A DNA stretch of 64,000 bases from Opisthocomus hoazin (taxonomy: Eukaryota; Chordata; Aves; Opisthocomiformes; Opisthocomidae). Within the stretch, counting starts at the first letter, position 1; every line of letters starts with the position of its first letter. Below the pieces are notes generated by a model that saw only the letters and a list, made by a program, of their open reading frames with translations, was not told the DNA's origin and did not search any database. Positions 11,001-23,000 of this stretch are shown piece by piece. Location of the stretch: NCBI RefSeq assembly GCF_030867145.1, contig NC_134417.1, positions 11,695,577 through 11,759,576 of the forward strand. Direction: 5' to 3'. The translations under genes and the position numbers were made by a program.

Positions 11001-14000
11001 AATGAAAAACATTTCCCTGACTTTCTTGCTTTTGTGCTAATTGCCACAGAAGGTGCTTGTCTTGTCTTAAATGTCAGACTTTTTTTCTGTTCCATTGGAA
11101 CTGATTGCTGAATGTCTTGGTCACTTGATGGAAAGTGTACTTTTTAGACAGCTTGATGAAAGTGTATTCAAGAATTTATTAACGTGTAGAGATCAAAATG
11201 AGAGCTGACCAAAGGTTTTGTAAGAGAGTTTTGTTTGTTTGTTTTTGTGATACCCAAAATACACTGGGTATTAATCAGAAGATCATTGCTCTGCTTTGGA
11301 TCCAGTTAAAGCAAATTGCTGCTGTGCCAGATACAGATGCAACTTCTGTAATGGGTTTTGTTGATTAAGATTTCTAGTATTTGATTTTATATGCTCTTTT
11401 CAGGTTCTACGTAGCTGCTAAACAGCCTTAGGGATAGTTTATAATAGATGTCTAACTGTCTAGCTCATTATAGAGTAAGCTTGTTCTTGTGTTCATGTAC
11501 TTTGCTGCTTAACTTCAAATCACTGCATTGTATCTTGTATCTCAGTGGTTCCCAATAGTGTTTTAAATAGCTGATCACTTTCAGATTACTGCAGATTGGT
11601 ATATAACTTTTCTCAATATGTGAAATTGAAAGCTAAAGCCAAATCAAAATCCAGCAATATTCAGCTGATTGCTGCAGAGGCCTTGTGTTATGGTAAAGGT
11701 AATTTGGGAACCACCTCATTATTTTAATATATGTACACTGATTTCTTTCAGGAGAAGTAATACAGGTACTTGCATCTTTAGCAGTCTTGGATTACTGGAG
11801 GCTGTAGTACACTGGAAAATACTTCAGTGCAGAATGCAAGCATAGTTTCTGGGGCAGGAGCCAGGGGTTAGGCTTCCTTCTGTCATCTCCCAGTGGACAA
11901 TTCTCATCACTGGGGTACAGTCACTTTTGCTTTTGATTTTTCCTTTTCTATGGAAGGGTGAAAAATACTGCACTTGATTCTGTCAGATAATGAAGTGTCA
12001 GTGGTAGAATGTTGCATAATTGTTTTGATGTGCTTTTCTTGACCTGAGTTATATCGTTTTGGCTTCCTGATAGCAGCCTTATAGCTAGAAAATTTTATAA
12101 AAAATGAATTTGCATCATCGTTCCGTCATGTTTTCGAATTAGAAAGGTTTTGAAGATGGTGCTCTCTGCAAGTGTCTGAATTCCTCAGTACTTGTATAGC
12201 TCCCATTCTTTTTGACAATGTCTGTGGATGTGTCCGTAAGTCTCAAGTGTTCAGTCTTAAAACAGAATCACACACTCTTTTTTTTTTTTTTTTAGGTTAG
12301 TATTGTATACTCAATTAATAAAACCATTTCTGTTGAATCTTAAATGTCTTTTAGTAAGTCTTCCATCCATATAGTATACATGCTTCATCTTTAGTGGGGA
12401 ACTATCTCCAGGGGAACGTAAATTTTAAAAGGTAATCTAATACTAACCATCAATGTATATTCTCAGAACTTCTGAAAGCAAAATCAGGGATATGTGGCAA
12501 ACAGTATGTTGTTATTTTATTGCTTTATTGAGGTGCATTAACATGGGTCCGTCAGGGTCAAAAACCAAATAATGCAAGAATACAAAGCCTTGTTTGAAAA
12601 CTCAGTTACTAAAATAATTGACCTGTCCCAAATTTTAAAAGGCTTTTCAGTGAGGGGTATGCACCATACCTCTGAGAAAAAGGGCAGAAAGTTCTTTGAA
12701 AATCTCTGCAGCTGATCTGGGTCCCTGTCATCTGTCATCTCTGAAGTAAGATTCTAACTTTGACCTGTCCGTTACCTTGTCTTTTCAGAAAACAGCTGAT
12801 CCAAAGTGTATCCAAAGTGCACGTCTGTGCATGCCTAACAAAAAATGGGGTGGGGTGTGAAGAACAGGGAACACTTGACGATTTCTTGCAGTTAGGTGAT
12901 GGAGGGGTAAGGCGTCGTAACAGGCTGTTTCCTTGAGGCTGTTTCCCCGGGTTTTGAGGAGCTCTTCCTTCAGCAACTGTCAAGTTGAAGCTTGTAGCAT
13001 CTGTGTATTTGGTGAATCACAGGAACCTTGCTGGGTCCCTGAGGTGGATGGGTAAAGCAGGTGGATATGCTTGGCAAAGACTTTTGAGAAGTCTGAATAT
13101 AAGGCTTGGTTTGTTTTCAGAAATATGCAGCAGAAAGTGTTGTCACCTTGAGAAGTGTCTTGTAACAGGTCGTACATGTGAATGAATGCTCTGTGTGGAG
13201 TTCTTTCAAATATCATGTGTTATTAAAGCACCAATTTCTTCCTATGTGTGCTGGATCCAGTGTAATAATTTTATCTTTTCACTCAGTTCTTTCGTCTTCC
13301 CTACCACCCCCTCCTTTCCAGATACAAAACTATAATTCCCTTAAACATGCAAAACTATTTTTTTTTCCTAATGGACTGCTTAGTCATCTTTACCAGTGTA
13401 GCTCAAAGAGCAGTTTTTAATGCTTGTCTCTTAAAACTGGAGATGCCAAGGTGCCCTGTAAATTTTAAGAGCGAGAAAACATGAAGAAAACTTTTTTGCA
13501 CACATTATTCGTCACTGTGCAATTCATATGTGTGCTAGAGGCATATTGATTTATAACTACAATGAGGAGTGGCAGGGGACTGGGGGTGGGGGCAACCAAA
13601 ACCAAATGTATTGCTTATTTCCCATTTTGATTTTCAAAATAGGTAATGGAATTAGCTGAAATGACAATAGTAATTTTAGCTTTTTCTTTACAGGTTTGAT
13701 CTTACTATTCTATCTGGTATTTTATGGGTTCCTAGCAGCACTATTCACATTCACAATGTGGGTTATGCTTCAGACACTGAGCAGTGACATACCGAAATAC
13801 CGTGACCGGATTTCTAGTCCAGGTAACAGCATATTTATTTTTTCATAAACCTCAGTCTGGTTTAACAGCTAAGTTTCATTTGAGAGTTTGTTTGAAGTAT
13901 GAACTGCCTATGGGAAATTGTGATTATTATTCAGTTACTTATGAGTTTCAAAGGCAAAACTTGGTGTAAGGCAAGTTATGTATGTTTATGGCATAAATTC

Positions 14001-17000
14001 AGTCAGTAGCTTTTTGTGCATATGGGCTAACTTTTGCGGTTTTTTCTCTAAGTCCTGTTCAGTCGAATTTCTCATGTATGTAGACCACAATTTTACCTGC
14101 ATATCCACACAACACGCTGTTGTAGAAGTGAGATTATCGTTTAATCAAATTGCTTTAAAGATACTATAAACCAGTTCCGTTGTATCAGATGGAAGGCCAC
14201 CTGCGATGAGCATTTGATACTTTGAAAAGTACAGGAAGGCTGTACTGTGGGGGTGATCCACTCAAGGGCATGTAAGGATTATGATACCAAAGAATTTCCA
14301 GAATTTTCATTGTTGCATTATATAGCTTTCAGCCAACATGGAATGTCTGTGGATTCCAGGAGTTGTTGACCTGTTATGTAGGGATCCACTGAAGAGAGAG
14401 GATCCTGTTTTATGATGAACCCCAGGCTTCGTAACATGTAGCTGCCACTGAAAGTGGTGTCTTGCTTTCTGGAACTACTGCTTCCTTTGTGTGCATGCCT
14501 GTCCAGTCCTGCTGTTGGCTGGTTCAAGGAGCTGTATGTGTCAGAAAAAAAAATCCTGCACAAATAAAAATTAATAATAAGGTAGTTGTCCTTTTTCCCT
14601 TTCTTTTTCTTCCCCTTTTTTACTTTTTATTTAAAAAAAAAAACACAGTTTAACTATATCATAAAAACCTGTCATTATAAGCTCTATTTTGCTGCCTCTC
14701 CATATTGGAAAAAAATCAAGGATTTTCACGCTGAAAGATTTAAAAGATACTTCTGTGTACTTTAACTACACCGAAGAGATTAGTATATTCTAGCTACTGT
14801 TTCTGGAGAATGTGTAAGTATTTGATTTGTATGTTCAACTTAAATGATTGGGCCACCTGAAAATTTGATAAAATATCTCAAGCTTTATAATAACTTGGCT
14901 TAGGGACAAAATTTATGTTTAAAACACAACAAAACTAAGTGGCTATGCAATATTAATATTTTAGTGGAAGTTAAATGACATTATTTTTTTAAATACTCCT
15001 TTTTTTTGAATTCCAAACCCTTAAAATTAACCAGCATCTTGCAGCTGCATCAACGCTTACAAAATCTTTGTGTGAATGAGTTACAGTTGGGTCAGTGTCA
15101 TAAATGTCTCTGGATTCTGAACAGAATTTGTTTTCATGTGGTGTTCAAGCCTTCTCTAACAGATGTCCTCTTCTTATAAAGGATTCTTGAGGATTTGTGC
15201 TGTTTTTTCAAGTTAAGAATGAGCTAAATGCTGGAAAGAATAATAAAAAAAGATGTGCTTAGTTTAAAAAAAAAAAAAAAAAAGAAGGCTTAGTTGACCA
15301 TTCTCCCCGTTTCCTTTGTGGCAGTCAGAACCTTGGTAATGGATGGAGCTGCGGGTAGCTGTGATTTAATACTGGACTTGAGTGAAATTTTTTTTCTCTT
15401 GTGCCTCTTGTGGTTCAGGATATTAATTTCCTTGTTTTGAAAGAAGTCATAAGGAATGATTGTTTAAAAATGTATGTATGCCACAATGAGTTTTTGACTG
15501 AAGAATTCCTATAATATTTGTGAGTTAACTTTTTTATTAATGATGTCTTTAATTACTCATACAGAAAAGTTGATAAAATTGCTTATTTCTGTTTTAATAT
15601 TTCTCTTTAACTCTGTCATTTTTCACTTGCAGTGAAACATATCATGTTCCGGGCTGTAAAACTTTAAATTCTAAAAAAAATTCTACACACAAAACGTGGA
15701 TGGCGTAGGTCAAAGGTTTTACTCTTATGTTAAACATACTTGGAAATCTCACAGTTGATTAATTTTATAATTGATATTTGACTTTCATTGTACTTTGGAA
15801 TATAATAGTATCAATCAAATGCAGATGATTTTAAAACCTTTTTTTTCAAATCCCTCTTGGAATTGTAGGATAATGCAATCTCTCTTGCAATCCTAGATGT
15901 GATCCTGTGCTGAGACTGCTAATTCTGTTCCTCTAGAAGAGCCCAAATCCTGCATGTCTCACAGTCTATACATCAGTCCTTCTTCAGATAGCTTTTTCTG
16001 TAGAATATATACCATAATCTCTAGGCAGTCTGTGATCCACTGGAATTAGAGCATCTATTCCTCTTAGGATGTTTTTGAAGTTCCCCTGAAGTAATAAATC
16101 TTTTCAAATTATTTTTTCATTCATCGATGACTAGTTCAGTTACTTTGTCATATTCACTTTGAAATACACCATCTAAGTCCTTCATTTACAGTATAATTCT
16201 ATAGATGATAACAATCTATTCTCCGCCCAAACCCCTTACTGTGTAAAACCCCTTCAGCGCTTTTTCAGCCCATTACTAATTATCTTGTATTTTGTTGAGT
16301 CCAAGTTCAGTGTGGAGGCCAGAAGATGACTGTAATGGTGCAAAGTAATTTGCAGTCAAAAATGGTATTTGTAGTTTTATATGGACTGTCAGTCGTTAAA
16401 CCATTTAGTTGTGGCTTGCCTGGAAATAATTTAACTGCTGCTAATGCAGAAAGGAGAATTTATGATTTATTGGAAATCCTACAAAAAAGGTAGAGTACAA
16501 AAGCGTTAAATTATGTTTTCTTTAGAATCTAAAAGGTGTTTGTCTATGATAAATTTCTAGTATATACCTTTATTATTTCCCAATTTAAAGTATTTGTGAT
16601 AATTTTTGCCTTCGGATGGGAAGCTTGGTCATTTCTGTAGGTGAATCCTTAATAGACTTGGGCTGCTTAATTGCACTTTCTGTAGGCTTTCCAGAAGCTT
16701 TCAGTGATTGATTAACTACAGTAATGTATTAAGACTACAACATTAAGACAACTTATCTGGCTTTATCTTCCCACAGTAGTCTTATCTTCTTAAATGTTTA
16801 CTTTGCATAAAGAAGCCATTATTTTATTTTTTAACTTTGGGAGATGAGGGGTTTTTTCTGACTTAAATTTTATTCATTTAGGAATCTAGTTTAAATTGGT
16901 TTTGCCGGAGGACAGGAAACTACATGGCATCCTAAGCTGATACAATTAGTTGCTGCTGTAATTGCACTTCTTCCCATATGCCAAATTTGACATTGATCAA

Positions 17001-20000
17001 ACCATTTTAATATTCTAACTTAGAAGAAAACTAATCTAATAAAAAAATAGGTATGGTTTTTTGCTGTTTTTTTTTTTTCTTTTGTGAAACTGCAATGCCA
17101 GTTCTCAGCTATGCTTGAGGAGACAGATGCATGGACCCTCAGTGTGTAAATCACAACTGTAGGGATTTTATTAGTTCTAATTATTTATATTAAATAAGAG
17201 TTACCTTCAGGTAGTGTGAATAAAGCAATCAACCATACGCCCTTTTTTGAACAGATTTAATCTCCTCTGCGGTATCTGGTGGTGTAGTGCTATTTCTTCT
17301 GCTGCTGAAGTTGTGATGAATAATAGCAGCATTAGGTATCTGCGTTAGTGACAACTCCTGATGGTACCAGGCTGTCAGGAGAGTGTCCCTTTTGCTTTCA
17401 GCTGCTACAAAAAAATCCCTAAGATTTAACTGCGTACCCTTCTTTACCCATATCCTGGGAAGAAGGGCAGTTTGCCTCTATTAAGGGCCCAGACTCCATG
17501 TCAATGTCTGCCTTTTTCATCCTTCAGCACAAAGCTGGACTTCAGCATGTGGTGATGCGTGTCCTTGTTTCTCCTGCCGGGCCTGGCTGCCTGGCTGCAG
17601 ATGGTCCCGGTTCCCATCAGCTCAGCCAGCAGCCAGATGAAGGCAGCCGCAGGCCCCGGCCGCAGCGTCCGGACTGCGGCAGTGCCCAGTGCTGGCAGCC
17701 CAGGAGCCAGCTCAGGAGCATTTTTTGCTGCCACAGCCTGGCTGAGACCAACCCCTTGCAAGTGACGCACGTGCAGTGGTTTAGTAAAGTTTCTTGTATT
17801 CTCTGTGAAACAGATGACATACAAACTTTCTGTTTGAGGAGGAGGAGGAAAGGACTAACAACTGACTTGGCTTCTCTGTTTTGATTGGGAAATCTTTCAA
17901 GCCATCTTTATGCATTATAAAGGTTTTAAAAATACTTTGTTTCTTGTGGGTTGCTAGGAGATTAATACAGTCGTAGCGTCACTCCGTGTTGCCTAAAGCT
18001 TTGAAGCCTGGCTTTAACTGGAGGTTTTCTGAGTGTGGTTTGGGGTATTTTTTCAGTTATTTTTTACGTTTAATTTGCTGAGTATGGAAAATATTGAGTC
18101 AGTAGAATTCTTTGGTTGAAAGTGATTAAGTTGCTGATTTTGTTATCTCTAATAAGTTGGGCTTGGTTTGTGAATTCAAGTTATACATTGGACTGAATTT
18201 AAGTATTAATTCATGTAGTGTTGATTTTGGTAACTGACTTCAAACAGAAACCACATTGCAATACTGTGGAATATAGAAGTAACACTGATGTTTCTTTACA
18301 GATAGGTATTTTCCAATTTATGGATAAGATTTTTGAGTAGGTTAGAGAGGTGTAGGGAAGAGAAGTTGTATGGTTCTTTACTTGCACTTTTTCTTTTTAA
18401 GGACTTATGATTTCACCAAAGCCAGACACTGCATTGGAATTTTACTTTAACAAGAGCGATGCCCAGTCATATGCAGAATATATTTCTACGCTTAGAAAAT
18501 TTCTTGAATGTAAGTAACTTACAACTGTCCAAGTAATTGAGGAGTCTTAATGCTGAGTACATTAGTTTTCTCTTTTGCTTGTAGTTACCAATTGCTAATG
18601 AAAACTGATGCAAGCTCAGGCTTACTCTAGACGTGTGTGTTACTAAAGTATATACTTTACAGAAAAGGTAAGTATCAGTACTTATATTGGACAGGGAGCC
18701 TGAGCATGAGGAATAGTGGAGTACGTAATGAAGAGTTTTGGGTCCTAGTCCAGTGTTTTGGTGACACAGTTGTTTAAGTACTACAAGATGTGGTAATTAC
18801 ATGTGCCAAAAGAATTCAGTGTAAAATTACATCGGCTGTGCATTTGAAGGCAAAGTTTATTAGGACTTAACTGATCAGTTTTCATCTAAATGGCTTGGTA
18901 ACTGAGTGAGAATCCTTTAGTCTTAAGAACTTCAGTGTTTGCCTGTTTAAAAAATGAGGAACACAAAGATTAAATTAGTTGCAATTTATTCATTTCCACC
19001 CTGATACACAGTATTTACGGGCAGAAATAATAAAACATTGAATTTAGAACATGGAGAAAAAGTAACACAGGACAAGACTGAAGGATGGCAAAATCACTAA
19101 TTTGTCATACATTATTTTATATGTGTGCCTGTATGTACATTTAATCTAGAAATCCAGAAATAAATTTAAAATATTGATAAGTTTAACCCCTCAAAAATTG
19201 CAAGTCAGAATTGAGGAGGTGGTGTAAAATCTCACCTCTATGTGTGAGTTGCTTTGTTAGCTACACGAGCTATACCTGAATCTATCTAATATACACAAGC
19301 TATACTTGAATCTATCTGATCTGGATTTGTAGTTTTGGTGCCTCCTAAAAGCGTCTATGAGTAGGCTTTTCCTTCAGAGCTCTGCCAAGGGTTCCAGGGA
19401 GGAAGGCTGCATTTCATGATTACCTGCCTCTCCTGCAGTTCAGTGGGTTTTGGACTCTTGTGTTGAGGACGAACTTTCATTACCCTTTTTCCATTTTACT
19501 TTGTTTAGCTTAGTTGGGGGTGGAGTGTAAGGGATGGGGACAAAACCTCAAAACATGTAAAATGTGAATACATGAGCATTTGTGACAATGTGATCTGTGT
19601 GCTTGTGAAACATAAGAAAGTGAGAAATAATTTGGGATGTTAGTACAACATCAGTTATACCACCTGATGTAAATGTACAGGCAATTTAATATTAGTCATT
19701 GAAATACTTGAAGTGTTCCTGTGTGTTCATAAAAGAAACATGTGCAAAAGGAAAACTGGTTTAGTTTCCAGGTAAAAACTTGATTATTTATATTTTGATA
19801 CATTATTAGTTTAGAATACATAATTAGTTTAGAATTAGCTTACGTACAGAAATTACTGAAGGTGTGATTATTGGTGCTGTTCAAAAAGCAGGGCAGCATT
19901 ATTTCTTTGGTAATACTCTTTCATTCAAGCACAGTGCCACTTCTTGATAGGCTTGGAAAAAGTAAGAATTTGTTAAGATGGAGGCAAGACATAGTGCTCT

Positions 20001-23000
20001 GAAAATAGTCCTTTGAGAAAACTCCTGGACAAGTAAGAACTATAAATTAGCTTCTGCTGTTTTTGGCTACTTGTATGCTTGATACCATCGATTTACAAGC
20101 TGTTTCTGTTACCTAGCATATGATGATTCAAAGCAATCCCAGAACATAAACTGTACACCAGGAAGGATTTTTGATCAAAATGATGTTGCTGTCAAAAAGG
20201 CTTGTCGATTTAACCTCTCTGAGCTTGGACAATGCTCTGGGAAGGAAGATAAGACTTTTGGCTATTCTAAAGGAACTCCCTGCGTGCTTGTGAAAATGAA
20301 CAGAGTAAGTGCGTACTTATTTTTTTAATTCTTAGTATAAGTGTTCCCAACTACAGCTGTATGAAAAATGAATGTAGAAAAGGACAATAATATGTGTTCA
20401 GTTTGCTTCCCAAGATACCTGCGTTTCTGGAATAGTGTGATTTGCTGAAATGTCTAGCAATTCATTTGTTTCAGAGAGTAAAATGAATGAGCTTTTTGAG
20501 CATTCTAATACTTACAAATATTTGCTTTGATTACTTGCATCAAAATATGTGAAAACCGTGTCTTAAGGAGTACAGTGGTCTTTGGTTTTGCTTACTGTTC
20601 TGTGTAACAGATTCTAAAACACTGTGCAGGTGAAGTGTGTTTTACTTCATGTCTGCATTCTAGAAATGTGATTAGAATGTCATGCGTTCTGTAACTCCGA
20701 AACAATGTAAAGTTTTCATCACCTTACTGAATGAAGAAGTATTTGACTTTTCAGTGATGTTACATATTACCTGAACTGCTAACTGGTTGGAGCCGTTAAT
20801 GTTACATGCTGAACGTAAAATAAGAAAATAGTCCTTTTTGTGGCCACTATAACTATTTGAGCTTCAACTCAACAATGCTTTCAATCTTAGTCCTAGTCTA
20901 AAATTATTCTTCTAATAAAAATGACGCTAGATAGATTTTTCTGCCTGTGTGAACTTTGTCACGTTAAGTGGGGGAAAGGTTCAAGTTCAGTCTGTAAAAC
21001 TGGAAAGGAGAAGAAAGCCTATAAATATTTTAACTTTCTCTCCTTTAGATAATTGGATTAAAGCCTGAAGGAGAACCCCATATACACTGTGCATCTAAGG
21101 TCAGTTCTGAATGTAAGAAATGTGTGTAGTTAATATGCCTTGTGACTAGGGTGAAAAGTGAAATAATAGACTGTGTCAGAACATTTATTTCACTCTCTTC
21201 TGTTCCTTTTTTACTTTGTACTTCTTTTTTCTTGTTTTCAACTTACTGTATGTCTAGTTTAGTTTGAGTGCGTTTAATTTCTTCAGTGTACTTATTAAAA
21301 TACTTTTTTTGGTTGTTTTTCTTTCATCTTTAGATGTATTTGAGCTACCTGACTTGCTTTAGAGCAGAGGAAAATACATACATGTAATTTGTGGTCATAT
21401 TTATTTATTTATTGTGAGTTGTGTTTTGTTTTCTCATTTCATAACCTATATTTTTATTTTTTCTTCATGCTGCAAGTGCACCTTAGACAATTTTATAAGT
21501 GATGGGTAAGACACAGTGTGGAAACTAATGATACTGTTTAAAGTAAAAGCTGCCTTCAAATCAAGTGTAAACTAGTTGGAGTAACGGCTGATCTATGCAT
21601 ATTTGTTGTGTACACAGAATGTTTTATGGCAATTATAATAATTACTGTGACTTCTGCATGTTTTTCTTAGTCTGCTTGGGGAGCAGTGAAAGCTATGTAA
21701 GTGAGTAGCTTAATCAAGGGACAGAGTCCTGGCTTTTAGCTTGAGGTGACTGATAAAAGTGTAGACTGGGACATTTCAGCAGTTAATGAGACAAATACAG
21801 CAAGTGGCCCTGCCTTCATCCTAGGTACCTGTGGTAGGCATAAATTTTAATACTTAACTTTCAAAATCTCCACAAAAATTTTGATCTCCCCATGGCAGTG
21901 TGGTGCAAGTAAAGGTGATTACTTTTCTTTTTGAGACTGATTTCTTTGTGTCCATTCTTAAAAAATGTCATTCTGTTGGAGGAAGTATTTGTTTCTTTAT
22001 GATAAAATGTTTTAGTTCCTTCTACTTTTACTAGTACTCTTCCTTCTTTGACTTCACTAGTTTATAATTTTTTGTAATGTGGTATCCCAAATTGGACAGA
22101 AGTTTGCCTCTAGCTGAGGTATTCTTAATGACAGAATTTTTCCCTCTGTCATCACATTGGAAGTAATATGACTTTAGGTGAATTTGCTGTTTGTAGTACA
22201 TTGAGTCTTTTTTTAATTGCTTTACTACTTAGATCTTTCTTTTGGTTATTTCACAGTTTGTGTTTGTGATTTCTTGAAGTTCAGAGCTTTGAGCTTCATG
22301 TTGCTATTTTTCATGCCTTCCCCCCCCCCCCCAAATTTTTCAAGGTCATTTTAATGGGATCGAGTTCTCTGAAGTGTTTTGAACTGCTTACAGCTTGGTG
22401 CCATCAGTGCATGAACTTTGTTTTGCATCTTGCAAGTCCTTATTGAAAACACTGAACAGAGTCCAGGACAATCATCTTCATTACCTGAAATACCTTGTGA
22501 GGTGTTGAGAACTAATGTTTAAGTGACGTACGAAATACTGATGGTAATCCTATTTTATGATGATCATACTCCCTCAGCTTTCTTACATGGAGGCCCTATG
22601 AAGCAGTGGTAAAAGCTATACTAAGCAAATCACAGACAATCTTTTTCTCATCCTCTTAGCTGATTTCACTAGCAAAAGAATAAGTCTGAGAAAAATCTGG
22701 TTGATCATGATGGGGTTTTTTGCCTTTTTTTTACCCTTTGAAATAGTTACAAGGAAATTGTACCGTGTGTTACAGTATGCATCCTCTTTCTTGCATCCTC
22801 TAAGTATGAAGTATTGCTTTTTACCAGATAGAATTCTTCTTACCAGTTAGAATTTCTCTGATATACACAAGTGTGGTGTCTTTAAATTTTAAGTTTGTTA
22901 ATCTTACTGGTTCTTTAGTGACTTCCAGGGAAAATATTTGTCAGGCTTTGCCACTTTGAATGCATCTATTTTATCTTAAATTAGTCCATTCTTGCCCTAG

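Larger units (their letters stand above)
5080..13693 (+). other. ATP1B3: ATP1B3 intron 1 (8.6 kb)
   Basis: This GT-AG, phase 1 intron begins in the CpG island (to about 5,570) and is otherwise AT-rich. No coding exon is supported inside it. Notable contents are a tandem duplication at 7,234-7,273, a 12-bp hairpin at 9,523-9,551, a GC-rich patch at 10,440-10,910, and a T-tract AG|GTTAGT motif at 12,278-12,301. A G-rich cluster also lies at 13,570-13,586, about 110 bases before exon 2. Confidence 0.85.

Noticed and set aside
15266-15283. Poly(A) run in intron 2 as the tail of a retrocopy or SINE
   Set aside because: No gene-like or tRNA-like sequence precedes it and no target-site duplication is visible. 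It is treated as a simple homopolymer.
17498-17884. 128-codon + and 107-codon - frames in ATP1B3 intron 2
   Set aside because: They overlap each other over a small GC-rich patch, have no family similarity I recognise, and cannot be joined in frame to ATP1B3 exons without breaking the conserved protein.
22320-22332. 13-base C run as a possible protein-binding or i-motif site
   Set aside because: A single homopolymer run with no flanking structure. Slippage-derived simple sequence is enough to explain it.
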